Origin: Nocardioides marinus
GTDB lineage: Bacteria > Actinomycetota > Actinomycetes > Propionibacteriales > Nocardioidaceae
Assembly: GCF_013408145.1 (NCBI RefSeq)
Contig: NZ_JACBZI010000001.1
Span: 3,300,001-3,364,000, forward strand
Reading direction: 5' to 3'
DNA length: 64,000 bases
Shown: one piece after another, positions 35,151 through 45,967 of the stretch
How positions within the stretch are numbered: position 1 is the first letter of the stretch
How the letters are laid out: the number at the start of each line of letters is the position of its first letter
The notes under the pieces: generated by a model
Databases searched by the model: none
What the model was told of the DNA's origin: nothing
The model's input: only the letters and a program-made list of their open reading frames with translations
Translations under genes and position numbers: made by a program

Positions 35151-35275
35151 GGGGGCGCTCCCGGCAACCGGCACCCCCTCCCCTCCGTCGGAACCACCCG
35201 TCTCGCTCGTCCCTCACGAGCCGGGGGCCAGGCCCATCCGCCCTCCTCCGGGGAGGGGGTGCCGGCCGCCGTCCG
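35151..35275. repeat. structured intergenic repeat, copy B
   Basis: An imperfect inverted repeat (GCACCCCCTCCCCTCCG near 35171 with CTCCGGGGAGGGGGTGC near 35245) encloses the same inner blocks as copy A: GGAACCACCC and GGGGGCCAGGCCCATCC. It occupies the gap between a plus-strand glycosyltransferase and a converging minus-strand transporter gene; nothing else is seen in 35018-35311. Confidence 0.7.
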
Positions 35276-35311
35276 CGCCGCGGACGCCGACCGACTGGGC
35301 CGTCCCTCAGG

Positions 35312-36268
35312 TCAGAGGAGCCCCTCGGACTCCAGGAAGTCGCGGGCGACGTCCTCGGTCTTCTCGCGGTCGACGGTGATGCGGCCGTTGAGCTCGGTGA
35401 GCTTCTCGGTGGTCAGCGCCGCCATCAGCGGCTCGAGGAGGTCGGCGAGGTCGGGGTGCTCGTCGAGGAACTCGGTGGAGACCGCCGGCACGAGGTTCTG
35501 CGCGGGCTGGATCTGCTGGTCGTCCTCGAGGACCACGAGACCGAGGGAGTCCAGGGTGCCGTCGGTGGTGGAGGTCTCGCCGAGGTCGGACTCGCCGTCG
35601 AGCACCGACTGGTAGGTCTGGTCGGAGGCGTAGCCCAGCGGCAGGACCTTGGTGATGTCGATGCCGTAGGCGTCGCTCAGCCCGCCCTCGCAGTCCAGGC
35701 GACCCTCGCAGTCGGGGGCGGCGGCCAGCACCATCGACTCGCCCTCGAGGTCGGACAGGGTGCTCCACCCCTCCTCCTCGGCGCGCTCCTGGGTGACGAA
35801 GAAGGCGTTGGTGTCGGTGGCCTCGGAGACCTCCAGCAAGGTGATGCCCGCGGCGTCGAGCAGGTCGGCGCCGTCCTCGGCGAGCTGCTGGCCGTCACCG
35901 GTCTCGAACGGCTCGGCGTCGTCGCCGTTCTCGATGGAGTTGAGGAAGTTGACGATGCCGCCGACGTACTCCGGGACGACGTCGACCGCGCCGGGGAAGT
36001 CCTTCATGTAGGCGTCGCGGGCGTCGACCAGCTTGACCGTGGGGTCGTAGCCGGCGTCGGCGAGGAGCAGCTCGTACATCGAGGCCATCAGCGCGGCCTC
36101 GGGGAAGGACTGGGAGGCGATCGTGACCGGCCCGCCGGAGCTGGCGGCGGGGGTGTCGTCGCCGCTGTCGGAGGCGAGGTCGTCGCCCGCGCAGGCCGAG
36201 GCGAGGAGCAGGGCGCCCACGGCGAGGACGGAGGCCGAGGTACGTCGGAGGGAGCGTCGCAGGGTCAT
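35312..36268 (-). CDS. osmoprotectant ABC transporter substrate-binding lipoprotein
   Basis: The 318-residue protein has a lipoprotein signal (LLLASAC with the lipid-bearing Cys at about residue 26) and an OpuAC-type binding domain: VTIASQSFPEAALMASMYEL, KDFPGAVDVVPEYVGGIVNFL, and later DLGETSTTDGTLDSLGLVVLEDD. The domain traps betaine-like compounds, choline or other quaternary amines; the exact ligand cannot be read. It is the last gene of the permease-permease-binding protein run on the minus strand, overlapping the upstream permease stop by four bases. Confidence 0.9.
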   Translation of the reverse strand: MTLRRSLRRTSASVLAVGALLLASACAGDDLASDSGDDTPAASSGGPVTIASQSFPEAALMASMYELLLADAGYDPTVKLVDARDAYMKDFPGAVDVVPEYVGGIVNFLNSIENGDDAEPFETGDGQQLAEDGADLLDAAGITLLEVSEATDTNAFFVTQERAEEEGWSTLSDLEGESMVLAAAPDCEGRLDCEGGLSDAYGIDITKVLPLGYASDQTYQSVLDGESDLGETSTTDGTLDSLGLVVLEDDQQIQPAQNLVPAVSTEFLDEHPDLADLLEPLMAALTTEKLTELNGRITVDREKTEDVARDFLESEGLL

Positions 36269-37032
36269 GGGTCCACCGTAGGGGCCGCCGGGGACACCTC
36301 GTCCTCACCCGTCCGCGCCCCGGGCGTCCCGGGTGGGGTCACCGCGCGCTGCACCCAGGCGGCCGCGAGCTCGAGGAGCAGCGCGACGAGGGCGACCACG
36401 ATCGCGCCGGCGATCCCCTTGCCGTACTGGGTGCGGAAGAAGCCGTCGGTGATCACGCGTCCCAGCCCGGGGCCCGCGACCAGCGCGGCGATGGTGGCGG
36501 TCGCCCACACCTGCACCAGCGCCAGGCGTACGCCGGAGGCGACCAGCGGCAGGGCCAGCGGCCACTCCGCCTGCCGGAAGACCTGGGTGCCGCTCATCCC
36601 CATCCCGCGCGCGGCCGCGCGCACCTCCGCGGGCACCTCGCGCACGGCGGTGTAGGCGTTGGTGATGATCGGCGGCAGGGCGAAGAGCGCCAGCGCGACC
36701 AGGGTCGCGGCGCCGCCGCGGCCGAACGGCCCGAGGGTGGCGGTGCCCGGGAAGTGCCCGCCGGTCCAGCCCCACGGGTCCGCGGTGACCAGCAGCGCGA
36801 GCAGGGCGAAGGTCGGGATGGCGCGGCCGATGTTGGAGACGTTGACCGCGAGGAAGCCGCCGCGGCCGAGGTGCCCCAGCCACAGCGCCAGCGGCAAGCC
36901 GAGGGCCAGCGCCAGCACGAGCGCGCCGAAGGTCAGCAGCAGCTGCTGGCCCAGCAGCTCGAGCATCCCGCCGTCGCCGGTCCAGCTGGCCGGGTCGACG
37001 AGGTAGCGCCAGGCGTCCTGGAGGACCCTCAT
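36265..37032 (-). CDS. osmoprotectant ABC transporter permease
   Basis: The 255-residue protein has six or so membrane segments and the BPD_transp_1 EAA-like loop (EVRAAARGMGMSGTQVFRQAEWPLALPL). It is an OpuCB/OpuCD-type permease. The start ATG (MRVLQDAWRYLV) overlaps the end of the upstream permease by four bases. With the other permease it forms the membrane channel for the divergent ATPase. Confidence 0.9.
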   Translation of the reverse strand: MRVLQDAWRYLVDPASWTGDGGMLELLGQQLLLTFGALVLALALGLPLALWLGHLGRGGFLAVNVSNIGRAIPTFALLALLVTADPWGWTGGHFPGTATLGPFGRGGAATLVALALFALPPIITNAYTAVREVPAEVRAAARGMGMSGTQVFRQAEWPLALPLVASGVRLALVQVWATATIAALVAGPGLGRVITDGFFRTQYGKGIAGAIVVALVALLLELAAAWVQRAVTPPGTPGARTGEDEVSPAAPTVDP

Positions 37033-37751
37033 GCGGCCACCCCCCGCTGCCAGGGGGTCAGCAGCCGGCGGGCCAGCACCAGCAGCGCGTCGAGGAGCAC
37101 GGCCAGCACGACGCACAGGATCGCGGCGGTGAGCAGCTCGGCGCGGAAGTTGCCCTGCACGCCGTCACGGATGAGGTTCCCGAGACCGCCGTAGGAGACC
37201 AGGCTGCCGACGGTGGTCAGCGCCACGGTCGAGACGGTCGCCACGCGCAGGCCGGCGACCAGGACGGGCACCGCCAGGGGCAGCTCGACCCTCAGCAGCA
37301 GCCGGCCCTCGCCGTACCCCAGGCCGCGGGCGGCCTCGCGCGCCTCCTCGGGCACCGCTCGCAGGCCCTCCAGGAGGGCGCGGACCAAGATGGTGAGGGC
37401 GTAGAGGCCCAGGCCGATCACGACCGTGGTCGCGGACAGGCCGGTGAAGGGCACGAGCAGGGGGAACAGCGCGATCGACGGCACGGTGTAGAGGCCGGTG
37501 CTGACGCCGAGGACCGTGCCCTCCAGGCGCGGGAGCCGGCGCGCGAGCAGCGCCAGGGGGAAGGCCAGCAGCAGGCCGAAGGTCACCGAGGCCACCGTGA
37601 GCGCGAGGTGCTGCACCGTGGCGTCGACGATCTCGGGGCGGTAGTCGCGCACGTAGTCCCAGCAGAACCACTCGTTGACCAGCCGGCTGTAGCAGCGTGG
37701 GTCGCCCGCATCTGCTGCCGCGGCGGCGGACACCTGCACCAGTAGGGTCAC
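37029..37751 (-). CDS. osmoprotectant ABC transporter permease
   Basis: This 240-residue protein has a short periplasmic-type N-terminus (NEWFCWDYVRDYRPEI), five or six membrane segments and the permease loop EEAREAARGLGYGEGRLLLRVELPLAVP. The usual N-terminus of relatives begins near the NEWFCW motif, but the codon before it is not a start codon, so I used the GTG upstream. That places its start only 36 bases from the divergent ATPase gene, so the shared promoter is very compact. Confidence 0.88.
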   Translation of the reverse strand: MTLLVQVSAAAAADAGDPRCYSRLVNEWFCWDYVRDYRPEIVDATVQHLALTVASVTFGLLLAFPLALLARRLPRLEGTVLGVSTGLYTVPSIALFPLLVPFTGLSATTVVIGLGLYALTILVRALLEGLRAVPEEAREAARGLGYGEGRLLLRVELPLAVPVLVAGLRVATVSTVALTTVGSLVSYGGLGNLIRDGVQGNFRAELLTAAILCVVLAVLLDALLVLARRLLTPWQRGVAA

Positions 37752-37787
37752 CGCATGGACGCTACCGGCTCCCCGGAGACGACCCCG

Positions 37788-38750
37788 ATGATCCGGCTCT
37801 CGGGTGTCGGCAAGAGGTACGCCGACGGGACCGTCGCCGTCCACGACCTCGACCTGGAGGTCGGCCGGGGCGAGACGCTGGTGCTGGTCGGCCCGTCCGG
37901 GTGCGGCAAGTCGACGACGCTGAAGATGATCAACCGGCTCATCGAGCCGACGACCGGCACCATCGAGATCGACGGGCGCGACGTGACCGGTGTCGACCCG
38001 GTGCAGCTGCGCCGGGGCATCGGCTACGTCATCCAGCAGGTCGGGCTGTTCCCCCACCAGAAGGTCGTCGACAACGTGATGACCGTGCCGGTGCTGGTCG
38101 GGACGTCGCGCTCCCAGGCGCGGTCGCGGGCCGAGGAGCTGCTGGCGATGGTCGGGCTGGAGCCCGACGTGCACGGGCCGCGCTACCCCCACCAGCTCTC
38201 CGGTGGCCAGCGGCAGCGGGTCGGTGTGGCCCGGGCGCTGGCCGCGGACCCACCGCTGCTGCTGATGGACGAGCCGTTCGGGGCCGTGGACCCGGTGGTG
38301 CGGGTGCGGCTGCAGGAGGAGTTCCGCGAGCTCGCCCAGCGGCTCGGGACCACCGTCGTCATGGTCACCCACGACATCGACGAGGCGGTGCGGATGGGCG
38401 ACCGGGTCGCCGTCTTCGCCGAGGGCGGCCGGTTGGCCCAGGTCGGGACCCCGCTGGACCTGCTGGCCCGCCCCGCGGACGACGCGGTCGCCCGCTTCGT
38501 CGGCTCCGAGACCGGGCTGCGCCGGCTCAGCGTCGTACCCCTGCGGCGCGAGGACCTCGAGCCGCTCGACGGCGTCACCGGCGGTCAGCTGGGCGCGGCC
38601 ATCGACCTGGACTCCACGCTCGAGGACGCCCTGGCCGCCATGCTGCGCGAGGACCGCGCCATGATCGGCGTCCGCGACGGCGTCGCCTTCGTCGGCGTCC
38701 TCACCCCCGCCGGGGTGCACCGGGCGCTCAGGGCCGCGCTGGCGGAGTGA
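37788..38750 (+). CDS. osmoprotectant ABC transporter ATP-binding protein
   Basis: This 320-residue ATPase of the ProV/OpuCA type has Walker A GPSGCGKSTTLKM, Q-loop region, signature LSGGQRQRVGVARAL, Walker B LLLMDEPFGAVD and the His-switch VMVTHDIDEAV. The C-terminal 80 residues are CBS-like and may sense ionic strength, as in OpuCA homologues. The start was taken at the internal ATG preceded by GGAG. It is transcribed away from the two permeases and binding protein, an unusual split for a single importer. Confidence 0.92.
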   Translation: MIRLSGVGKRYADGTVAVHDLDLEVGRGETLVLVGPSGCGKSTTLKMINRLIEPTTGTIEIDGRDVTGVDPVQLRRGIGYVIQQVGLFPHQKVVDNVMTVPVLVGTSRSQARSRAEELLAMVGLEPDVHGPRYPHQLSGGQRQRVGVARALAADPPLLLMDEPFGAVDPVVRVRLQEEFRELAQRLGTTVVMVTHDIDEAVRMGDRVAVFAEGGRLAQVGTPLDLLARPADDAVARFVGSETGLRRLSVVPLRREDLEPLDGVTGGQLGAAIDLDSTLEDALAAMLREDRAMIGVRDGVAFVGVLTPAGVHRALRAALAE

Positions 38751-38757
38751 GCAGTGG

Positions 38758-38849
38758 CAGTTTCACCACCCGGGTGGTGGAACTGGACCTTGTCCCACGA
38801 AGTTCCGGTCGACAAGCGGCAGTTTCACCAGACGACTGGTGAAACTGCC
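38758..38849. terminator. two tandem hairpin terminators, converging genes
   Basis: The first hairpin (38758-38785) has a 13-bp stem around CAGTTTCACCACC; the second (38818-38849) has a 14-bp perfect stem GGCAGTTTCACCAG closing a 4-base loop ACGA. Both share the GCAGTTTCACCA stem. They lie between the converging ATPase and GNAT genes. Confidence 0.8.
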
Positions 38850-38851
38850 CG

Positions 38852-39958
38852 TCAGTCGACGGGAACGTCCAGGTGCCAGGACTGCGTGACGTACTTCGTC
38901 CGCCAGCCCATCGACTCGTAGAGCTTGTGGGCGTGCGTGGAGGAATCGGCGTCGACCTCGAGACCGACCGAGACCCGCCCTCGCCGGGCGGCGTCGGCGA
39001 CGATCGTGCGCAGCAGCCCCTTGGCGACGCCGCGGCCGCGGGCGCCGTCGACGACGCCGATGTAGGAGACGTAGGAGGAGTCCGGCCCGGTCGCGTTGTG
39101 CGAGACGGTGCCGATGAGGGCTCCGACCGCGGGGTGGCGGCCCTCGGGAGCCTCGAGCCCCTCCGGCACGTCGTCGACGAGCTCGACGAGCCACCAGTGG
39201 TTCCAGCGGTGGCCCGGGTCCTCGCGCAGGCGGTGGAGGAACTCGCCGTAGGACTCCTCGAAGGAGTTGAAGTGGTCGACGAAGGCGGCCTCCAGCACGT
39301 CGTGCACGGCGCGCAGGTCGGCCTCGTCGGGCAGCCCCTGCCCCTCGCGGTCGACCAGGCGGAAGCGGGCGCCCTTCTTCTCCCACTCGTCGGGGTCGGG
39401 CACCAGCCCGATCTCCTCCGGCTCGACCGGGCGGCTCATCTGCCACCAGGTGCGAACCTTGCGGAACCCGGCGCTGTCGAGCCAGGCGTGCTGGCGGTCG
39501 TCGTCCTCGAAGGCACCGGTGTCGATCTGCTGGGTGTCCAGGCCGCGGGCGGCGCCCACGGCGCGGGCCTGGCCGCGCGCCCACTCGAAGAGCACGTCGG
39601 AGCACTTGCGGGCGATCGGCGGGGCCAGCTCGCGGGAGACGATGTGGACGTAGAGCATCCGGCCGCCGGCGCGGTCGTGGACGCTGCCCCAGGCCTGGAT
39701 CTGGCCCTCGGGGTCGCGGACCACGACGTTCTCGCGGGTGCGCAGCCCGTGCTCGGAGACCTCGACCAGCACGTCGTCCACCGACGCCCCGGCCCAGCCG
39801 CGGCCGTGCCGTTCGTGGGCGCGCAGCAGGTGGGTCAGGCGGGCGACCTCGAACCGGTCGGAGGCGTCAGGCGTCCCGATCTCCCAGCCGTCGGGCAGGG
39901 GCGGGTCGGAGACGAGCTCCTCCGGGTCGCTCTCGAAACGGCTCTCCTCGGGGATCAC
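38852..39958 (-). CDS. tandem GNAT-domain acetyltransferase
   Basis: The 368-residue protein has two GNAT-like domains. The first is degenerate (residues about 30-180, QAWGSVHDRAGGRMLYVHIV); the second is intact (residues about 210-360, VSYIGVVDGARGRGVAKGLL for the acetyl-CoA pyrophosphate loop, then LEVDADSSTHAHKLYESMGW). Tandem GNAT proteins such as mycothiol synthase have this build, but I see nothing that makes this MshD. Substrate unknown. It stands alone with palindromes on both sides. Confidence 0.8.
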   Translation of the reverse strand: MIPEESRFESDPEELVSDPPLPDGWEIGTPDASDRFEVARLTHLLRAHERHGRGWAGASVDDVLVEVSEHGLRTRENVVVRDPEGQIQAWGSVHDRAGGRMLYVHIVSRELAPPIARKCSDVLFEWARGQARAVGAARGLDTQQIDTGAFEDDDRQHAWLDSAGFRKVRTWWQMSRPVEPEEIGLVPDPDEWEKKGARFRLVDREGQGLPDEADLRAVHDVLEAAFVDHFNSFEESYGEFLHRLREDPGHRWNHWWLVELVDDVPEGLEAPEGRHPAVGALIGTVSHNATGPDSSYVSYIGVVDGARGRGVAKGLLRTIVADAARRGRVSVGLEVDADSSTHAHKLYESMGWRTKYVTQSWHLDVPVD

Positions 39959-40047
39959 GCCACCACATCATGCCGTAGTCGGCTTCACCCCTGTGGCCGG
40001 GTGTGGTGGGAGGGGCTGGTGGGAGGCCGATCGGGATAGTCCGCATC

Positions 40048-40083
40048 ACATCTCACCCTTACTGCGCAGTAAGGGTGAGATGT
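40048..40083. terminator. 36-bp perfect palindrome between two minus-strand genes
   Basis: Every base of the 36-bp run pairs with its mirror (centre CTGCGCAG, arms ACATCTCACCCTTA and its complement). It lies downstream of the coiled-coil gene and upstream of the GNAT gene; the likeliest role is terminator, or a cruciform-type protein site. There is no loop beyond the central bases and no U-tract. Confidence 0.72.
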
Positions 40084-40112
40084 CATTCGTCGTATCCCGG
40101 CTCGGCGCCGGA

Positions 40113-40751
40113 TCAGGCGTGCTTGCGCTGCCCCTCGGCGGCGTGCCAGGCGGCGGTGACGGAGTCGAGCTCGGCGCGCAGGACGTCGACCTCCTGCTCG
40201 AGCTCGGCGACCCGGACGATGGCGTCGGTGGTCTGCTCGGAGGCGGCGTCGAGGGCGCGGGTGGCGACGCGGAGGTCCTCGTCGAGGCGGTCGGTGCGGC
40301 GGCGCTCCGTGGCGAGTGCCCGGGAGGCGTCGGCGGCCTGGCGCTGGGTGGTGGAGAGGACGGCGCCGAGGTCGGTGAGGGCCTGCTCGCGCTCGGCGAT
40401 GCGGGTGCGGAGGTCCTCCACGCGCGCGGCGTGCTCGGCGGCGCGCTCCTCGGCCAGGCGCCGGTAGGCCTGCGCCTGCTCGGCGCGGTCGCGGTTGGCC
40501 TCGCGGCGCGACTGCACCAGCTCGGCATGGGTGATGCGGGTGGCCGCGGCACCCAGGACGACGGCACCGGCCGCGGCCAGGACCAGGAGCAGCCAGGAGC
40601 CGGACGCGACGGTCCCCGCGACCAGGGCCGCGGAGAGCACCAGCAGCACGGTCGCGACGGTGAGCCGCGTGGAGCGCTGCCGGCGGCGAGCGGCCGAGAC
40701 CGGCGTACCCGACGTGACCGGTGTGACGGAAGTGGCCGCTGGGGAAGTCAT
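40113..40751 (-). CDS. membrane protein with coiled-coil domain
   Basis: The 212-residue protein has an alanine-rich cytoplasmic N-terminus, two adjacent membrane segments (TVATVLLVLSAALVAGTVAS and LLLVLAAAGAVVLGAAA), then a long charged coiled coil (residues 90-200, with EEQAYRRLAEERAAEHAARV-type heptads). No enzyme motif. Unknown role; such proteins may scaffold division or envelope proteins. It follows DUF3180 closely on the same strand, at the end of the folate operon. Confidence 0.75.
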   Translation of the reverse strand: MTSPAATSVTPVTSGTPVSAARRRQRSTRLTVATVLLVLSAALVAGTVASGSWLLLVLAAAGAVVLGAAATRITHAELVQSRREANRDRAEQAQAYRRLAEERAAEHAARVEDLRTRIAEREQALTDLGAVLSTTQRQAADASRALATERRRTDRLDEDLRVATRALDAASEQTTDAIVRVAELEQEVDVLRAELDSVTAAWHAAEGQRKHA

Positions 40752-40761
40752 GCCCGCCAGG

Positions 40762-41244
40762 CTATGCCTCGTCGTCGTCCAGACCGACGCGACACGCGCG
40801 CTCCAGGAGCACGCCGCACACCACCACGGCCAGCGCCGCGACCGCCGCGGAACCCGACCACACCACCCGGTGCAGGGCCAGCTCGGCTCGGGAGTCGACC
40901 CAGCTCAGCGCGTAGCCGGCGTACCCGCCACCCAGCACGCTGGCGACGTACGCCGCAGCCCGGCCGAACGCGAGCCGGTTGACCGCCCGGTGCGGCTCGA
41001 GCCGTCGGGCCCGGTCCCGGACCGAGACGCGGGTGTCCCACGCGAACCTCCCCAGCGCCACCGCCACGAACCCCAGCAGCAGCGGCTGCGGCCACGCGAC
41101 GACCGGCGCGGAGCCCCCGGCCTGGACCGAGAGCGGGTGCGCGAGCCAGCCGAGGACCAGCCCGAGGATCCCCAGGACCGCCAGCCGGACCGGCGAGACC
41201 GGCCGGATCGTGCCCGCGGGCGGCGGTGGCCGCTCGTCGCTCAC
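40762..41244 (-). CDS. DUF3180 membrane protein
   Basis: The 160-residue protein has four hydrophobic segments, as in DUF3180 proteins, which in actinobacteria occur after folK. The N-terminus carries proline runs (ERPPPPAGTIRP). Function unknown. It lies 10 bases after folK, within the fol operon. Confidence 0.85.
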   Translation of the reverse strand: MSDERPPPPAGTIRPVSPVRLAVLGILGLVLGWLAHPLSVQAGGSAPVVAWPQPLLLGFVAVALGRFAWDTRVSVRDRARRLEPHRAVNRLAFGRAAAYVASVLGGGYAGYALSWVDSRAELALHRVVWSGSAAVAALAVVVCGVLLERACRVGLDDDEA

Positions 41245-41254
41245 GTCGGGGAAG

Positions 41255-41824
41255 TCACTCGAGCTCGAGCGTGAGGTCCTCGCGCAGGGTCAGGCCGTCG
41301 ACGCCGACCGTGGCGAGCAGGTCGGCGATCGGGCCGAAGTCGGGGATCGAGGCGTCGGGCTCGAGGTCGAACCACGGCTTGAGCACGAAGGCACGCTCGG
41401 CGGCCCGCGGGTGCGGCAGCTGCAGGTGGTCCTCGTGGCTGCGGCGGTCACCGACGACGATCAGGTCGACGTCGAGGGTGCGGGGCGCGTTGCGCACGTC
41501 GGTGCGCTCGCGGTCGAAGGCGTCCTCGATCGCCTGGGCGCGGTCCAGGAGCCGGTTGGCCGCCAGCGTGGTGTCGATGAGGACCACGGCGTTGAGGAAG
41601 GGCTCGGAGCCGGCCGGGGCGTCCACGGGCTCGGTCTCGTAGACCGGGGAGATGCCGGTGACCCACACGTCGGGGGTGTCGGCGATCGCGTTGACGGCCC
41701 CCTGCAGGGTGGCCAGCCGCTCGCCGAGGTTGGAGCCCAGGGCCAGGACCGCGCGCCGGATCGGGCGCATCTCGCCGGTGAGCGTGTCGGCGTCGATGAT
41801 GTGCGGGTTGGGGGTCTCGGTCAC
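41255..41824 (-). CDS. folK: 2-amino-4-hydroxy-6-hydroxymethyldihydropteridine diphosphokinase
   Basis: The 189-residue kinase transfers pyrophosphate from ATP to the pterin in folate synthesis. Motifs: LALGSNLGERLATLQGAV, SPVYETEPV, PFLNAVVLIDTTL, RNAPRTLDVDLIVVGD, and LPHPRAAERAFVLKPW. The GTG start overlaps folB's stop (GTGA). A longer frame has no ribosome-binding support. Confidence 0.95.
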   Translation of the reverse strand: MTETPNPHIIDADTLTGEMRPIRRAVLALGSNLGERLATLQGAVNAIADTPDVWVTGISPVYETEPVDAPAGSEPFLNAVVLIDTTLAANRLLDRAQAIEDAFDRERTDVRNAPRTLDVDLIVVGDRRSHEDHLQLPHPRAAERAFVLKPWFDLEPDASIPDFGPIADLLATVGVDGLTLREDLTLELE

Positions 41825-42192
41825 GAAAGGTCCTCGCGTGTCCTGGTCGTCGTCAGCGTGACGTCGGTGAACGTCGCGTCGATGGGGGCATTCGGCTTGT
41901 GGACCGTCACCCTCGCCCATTCAACCCGGGAGTCCAAGAGGCAGACCTCCGAGATGCGGTGGATGAGGGTCTCGATCAGGTCGACCGGATCGCGCTCGAC
42001 GGCGGCCTTCACCTGCGCCACGAGACTTCCGTAGTCGACGGTGTCGCGCAAGTCGTCGGAGGCCGCTGCCGGGCGGGTGTCGAGGCCGAGCACGAGGTCG
42101 ATCACGAAGGGCTGGCCCTCGCGCTTCTCCTGCTCGAACACGCCGTGGTGGCCCCAGCACTCGATGCCGCTGACGCTGAGCTCGTCGACCAT
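41821..42192 (-). CDS. folB: dihydroneopterin aldolase
   Basis: The 123-residue enzyme cleaves dihydroneopterin to the hydroxymethyl-pterin. Motifs: GIECWGHHGVFEQEKREGQPF, TVDYGSLVAQVKAAVE, LIETLIHRI, and RVTVHKPNAPI. The ATG was chosen because AGGAGG lies six bases upstream; it starts one base after folP stops. A start 15 bases earlier would overlap folP. Confidence 0.95.
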   Translation of the reverse strand: MVDELSVSGIECWGHHGVFEQEKREGQPFVIDLVLGLDTRPAAASDDLRDTVDYGSLVAQVKAAVERDPVDLIETLIHRISEVCLLDSRVEWARVTVHKPNAPIDATFTDVTLTTTRTREDLS

Positions 42193-42193
42193 C

Positions 42194-43027
42194 TCAGCCT
42201 CCTGCACCGCTCGTCGGGTCCTCCAGCGCGGCCCAGGCGGCCAGCGCGTCGCAGGCCGAACCTACGTCGTGGACCCGCACGGCCCACACCCCGGCCCGGG
42301 CACAGTGCACGACGACGGCCAGGTGGGCCGCCTCCCGGGCGTCGACCGGCCGCGGCTCCCCCGCCTCGTCGGCGAGCAGCGACCCGAGGAAGGACTTCCG
42401 GCTGGCGCCCACCAGCAGGCGCGGCCCGAGCGAGGCCAGCTCCCCCAGGCCGCGCAGCAGTTCCCAGTTGTGCGCGGGCCGCTTGGCGAAGCCGAGGCCG
42501 GGGTCCAGCACCAGGCGCTCGAGGGGTACGCCGGCCGCTACCGCGGCCTCGACCCGACCGGCCAGCTCGTCCCTCACCGTGGGCAGCACGCCCGCGGGGT
42601 AGTCGGCCAGGTCGGCCATCCGGTCGGCGTGCGCACGCCAGTGCATCGCGACGTACGTCGCCTCGGAGGCGGCGACCGTCGGGAGCATGTCGGGGTCGGC
42701 GAGGCCGCCGGAGACGTCGTTGACGATGCGTGCGCCGGCCTCGAGGGCTGCCCGCGCCACCTCGGCGCGCATCGTGTCGACCGAGACCGTCGCGCCGGCG
42801 GCGGCCAGCTCGGTGATCACCGGGACGACCCGGGCCAGCTCCTCGGCCACCAGGGGGCGGGTGGCGCCCGGCCGCGTGGACTCGCCGCCCACGTCGAGGA
42901 GGTCGGCCCCGGCCTCGAGCAGCGCCAGGCCGTGCGCGACGGCCGCCCGCGGCTCGACGTACCGACCGCCGTCGGAGAAGGAGTCGGGCGTGACGTTGAC
43001 GACGCCCATCACCAGCGGTCGGGGCAT
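42194..43027 (-). CDS. folP: dihydropteroate synthase
   Basis: The 277-residue enzyme joins pterin and p-aminobenzoate, the sulfonamide target. Motifs: MGVVNVTPDSFSDGG, DLLDVGGESTRPGA, SVDTMRAEVARAAL, IVNDVSGG, LVLDPGLGFAKRPAHN, and GASRKSFLG. It lies between folE and folB in the folate operon. Confidence 0.96.
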   Translation of the reverse strand: MPRPLVMGVVNVTPDSFSDGGRYVEPRAAVAHGLALLEAGADLLDVGGESTRPGATRPLVAEELARVVPVITELAAAGATVSVDTMRAEVARAALEAGARIVNDVSGGLADPDMLPTVAASEATYVAMHWRAHADRMADLADYPAGVLPTVRDELAGRVEAAVAAGVPLERLVLDPGLGFAKRPAHNWELLRGLGELASLGPRLLVGASRKSFLGSLLADEAGEPRPVDAREAAHLAVVVHCARAGVWAVRVHDVGSACDALAAWAALEDPTSGAGG

Positions 43028-43034
43028 GTGGGTC

Positions 43035-43649
43035 CTAGCGGGTGCCGCGGATCAGCGACATCGCCTCGGAGCGGGTGGCGGGGTTGTGCATGATGCCGCG
43101 CACGGCGGAGGTGATGGTGCGGGCGCCGCCCTTCTTGACCCCCCGCATCGTCATGCACAGGTGCTCGGCCTCGATCACGACGATGACGCCGCGGGCCTCC
43201 AGGATCTCCATCAGCGCGTCGGCGACCTGGGTCGTCAGCCGCTCCTGCACCTGCGGCCGCTTGGCGTAGACGTCGACCAGCCGCGCCAGCTTGGACAGGC
43301 CGGTGATCTTGCCGGAGGTCGCCGGGATGTAGCCCACGTGGGCGACCCCGGTGAACGGCACCAGGTGGTGCTCGCACATCGACCACAGCTCGATGTCGCG
43401 CACCAGCACCATCTCGTCGTGACCGAGGTCGAAGGTGGTGGTGAGCACCTCCTCCGCGGTCATCCGCAGGCCGGCGGTCAGCTCGGCGTACGCCCGGGCG
43501 ACCCGCGCCGGGGTGTCGCGCAGGCCCTCACGCTCGGGGTCCTCCCCGATCGCGGCGAGCAGCTCGCGGATCGCGGCCTCGGCGCGCGCGTGGTCGAAGT
43601 CCGGTATGTCGCCCGGGGCGCGGTCGGGGGCCGCGATGGTGTCGGTCAT
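43035..43649 (-). CDS. folE: GTP cyclohydrolase I
   Basis: The 204-residue enzyme opens the folate pathway by turning GTP to dihydroneopterin triphosphate. The zinc ligands lie in MCEHHLVPF and in [13 protein letters not shown]; other motifs are [20 protein letters not shown] and [15 protein letters not shown] spacing of seven bases to folP and 72 bases from ftsH fit one long transcript. Confidence 0.96.
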   Translation of the reverse strand: MTDTIAAPDRAPGDIPDFDHARAEAAIRELLAAIGEDPEREGLRDTPARVARAYAELTAGLRMTAEEVLTTTFDLGHDEMVLVRDIELWSMCEHHLVPFTGVAHVGYIPATSGKITGLSKLARLVDVYAKRPQVQERLTTQVADALMEILEARGVIVVIEAEHLCMTMRGVKKGGARTITSAVRGIMHNPATRSEAMSLIRGTR

Positions 43650-43721
43650 GACTGCTCGGTATCCACTCGGGGTTCGCCTGATCGGGTGAGCCTGGACAGG
43701 TGGTGGTCGACGACCACCGGC

Positions 43722-45806
<2,085 letters not shown>

Positions 45807-45903
45807 GGACTTCTCTCGTTGTGTGCACGACTGAACTGACGACGGTACCGGTCGTCGCGCCGCCCATCCTCTCAGGCGGCTGGTCGCGCGGTCCCCTGAG
45901 GAC

Positions 45904-45953
45904 GGGTCGTGCCCCTGAGCGGGCGCCATGGCGCCCGCTCAGGGGCACGACCC
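45904..45953. terminator. 50-bp perfect palindrome between hpt and ftsH
   Basis: All 50 bases form one self-complementary run (arms GGGTCGTGCCCCTGAGCGGG, centre GCGCCATGGCGC). It lies just beyond the hpt stop codon and upstream of ftsH, so it can act as the hpt terminator or as a cruciform. Confidence 0.8.
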
Positions 45954-45967
45954 ACCCAGTGGGGGGC

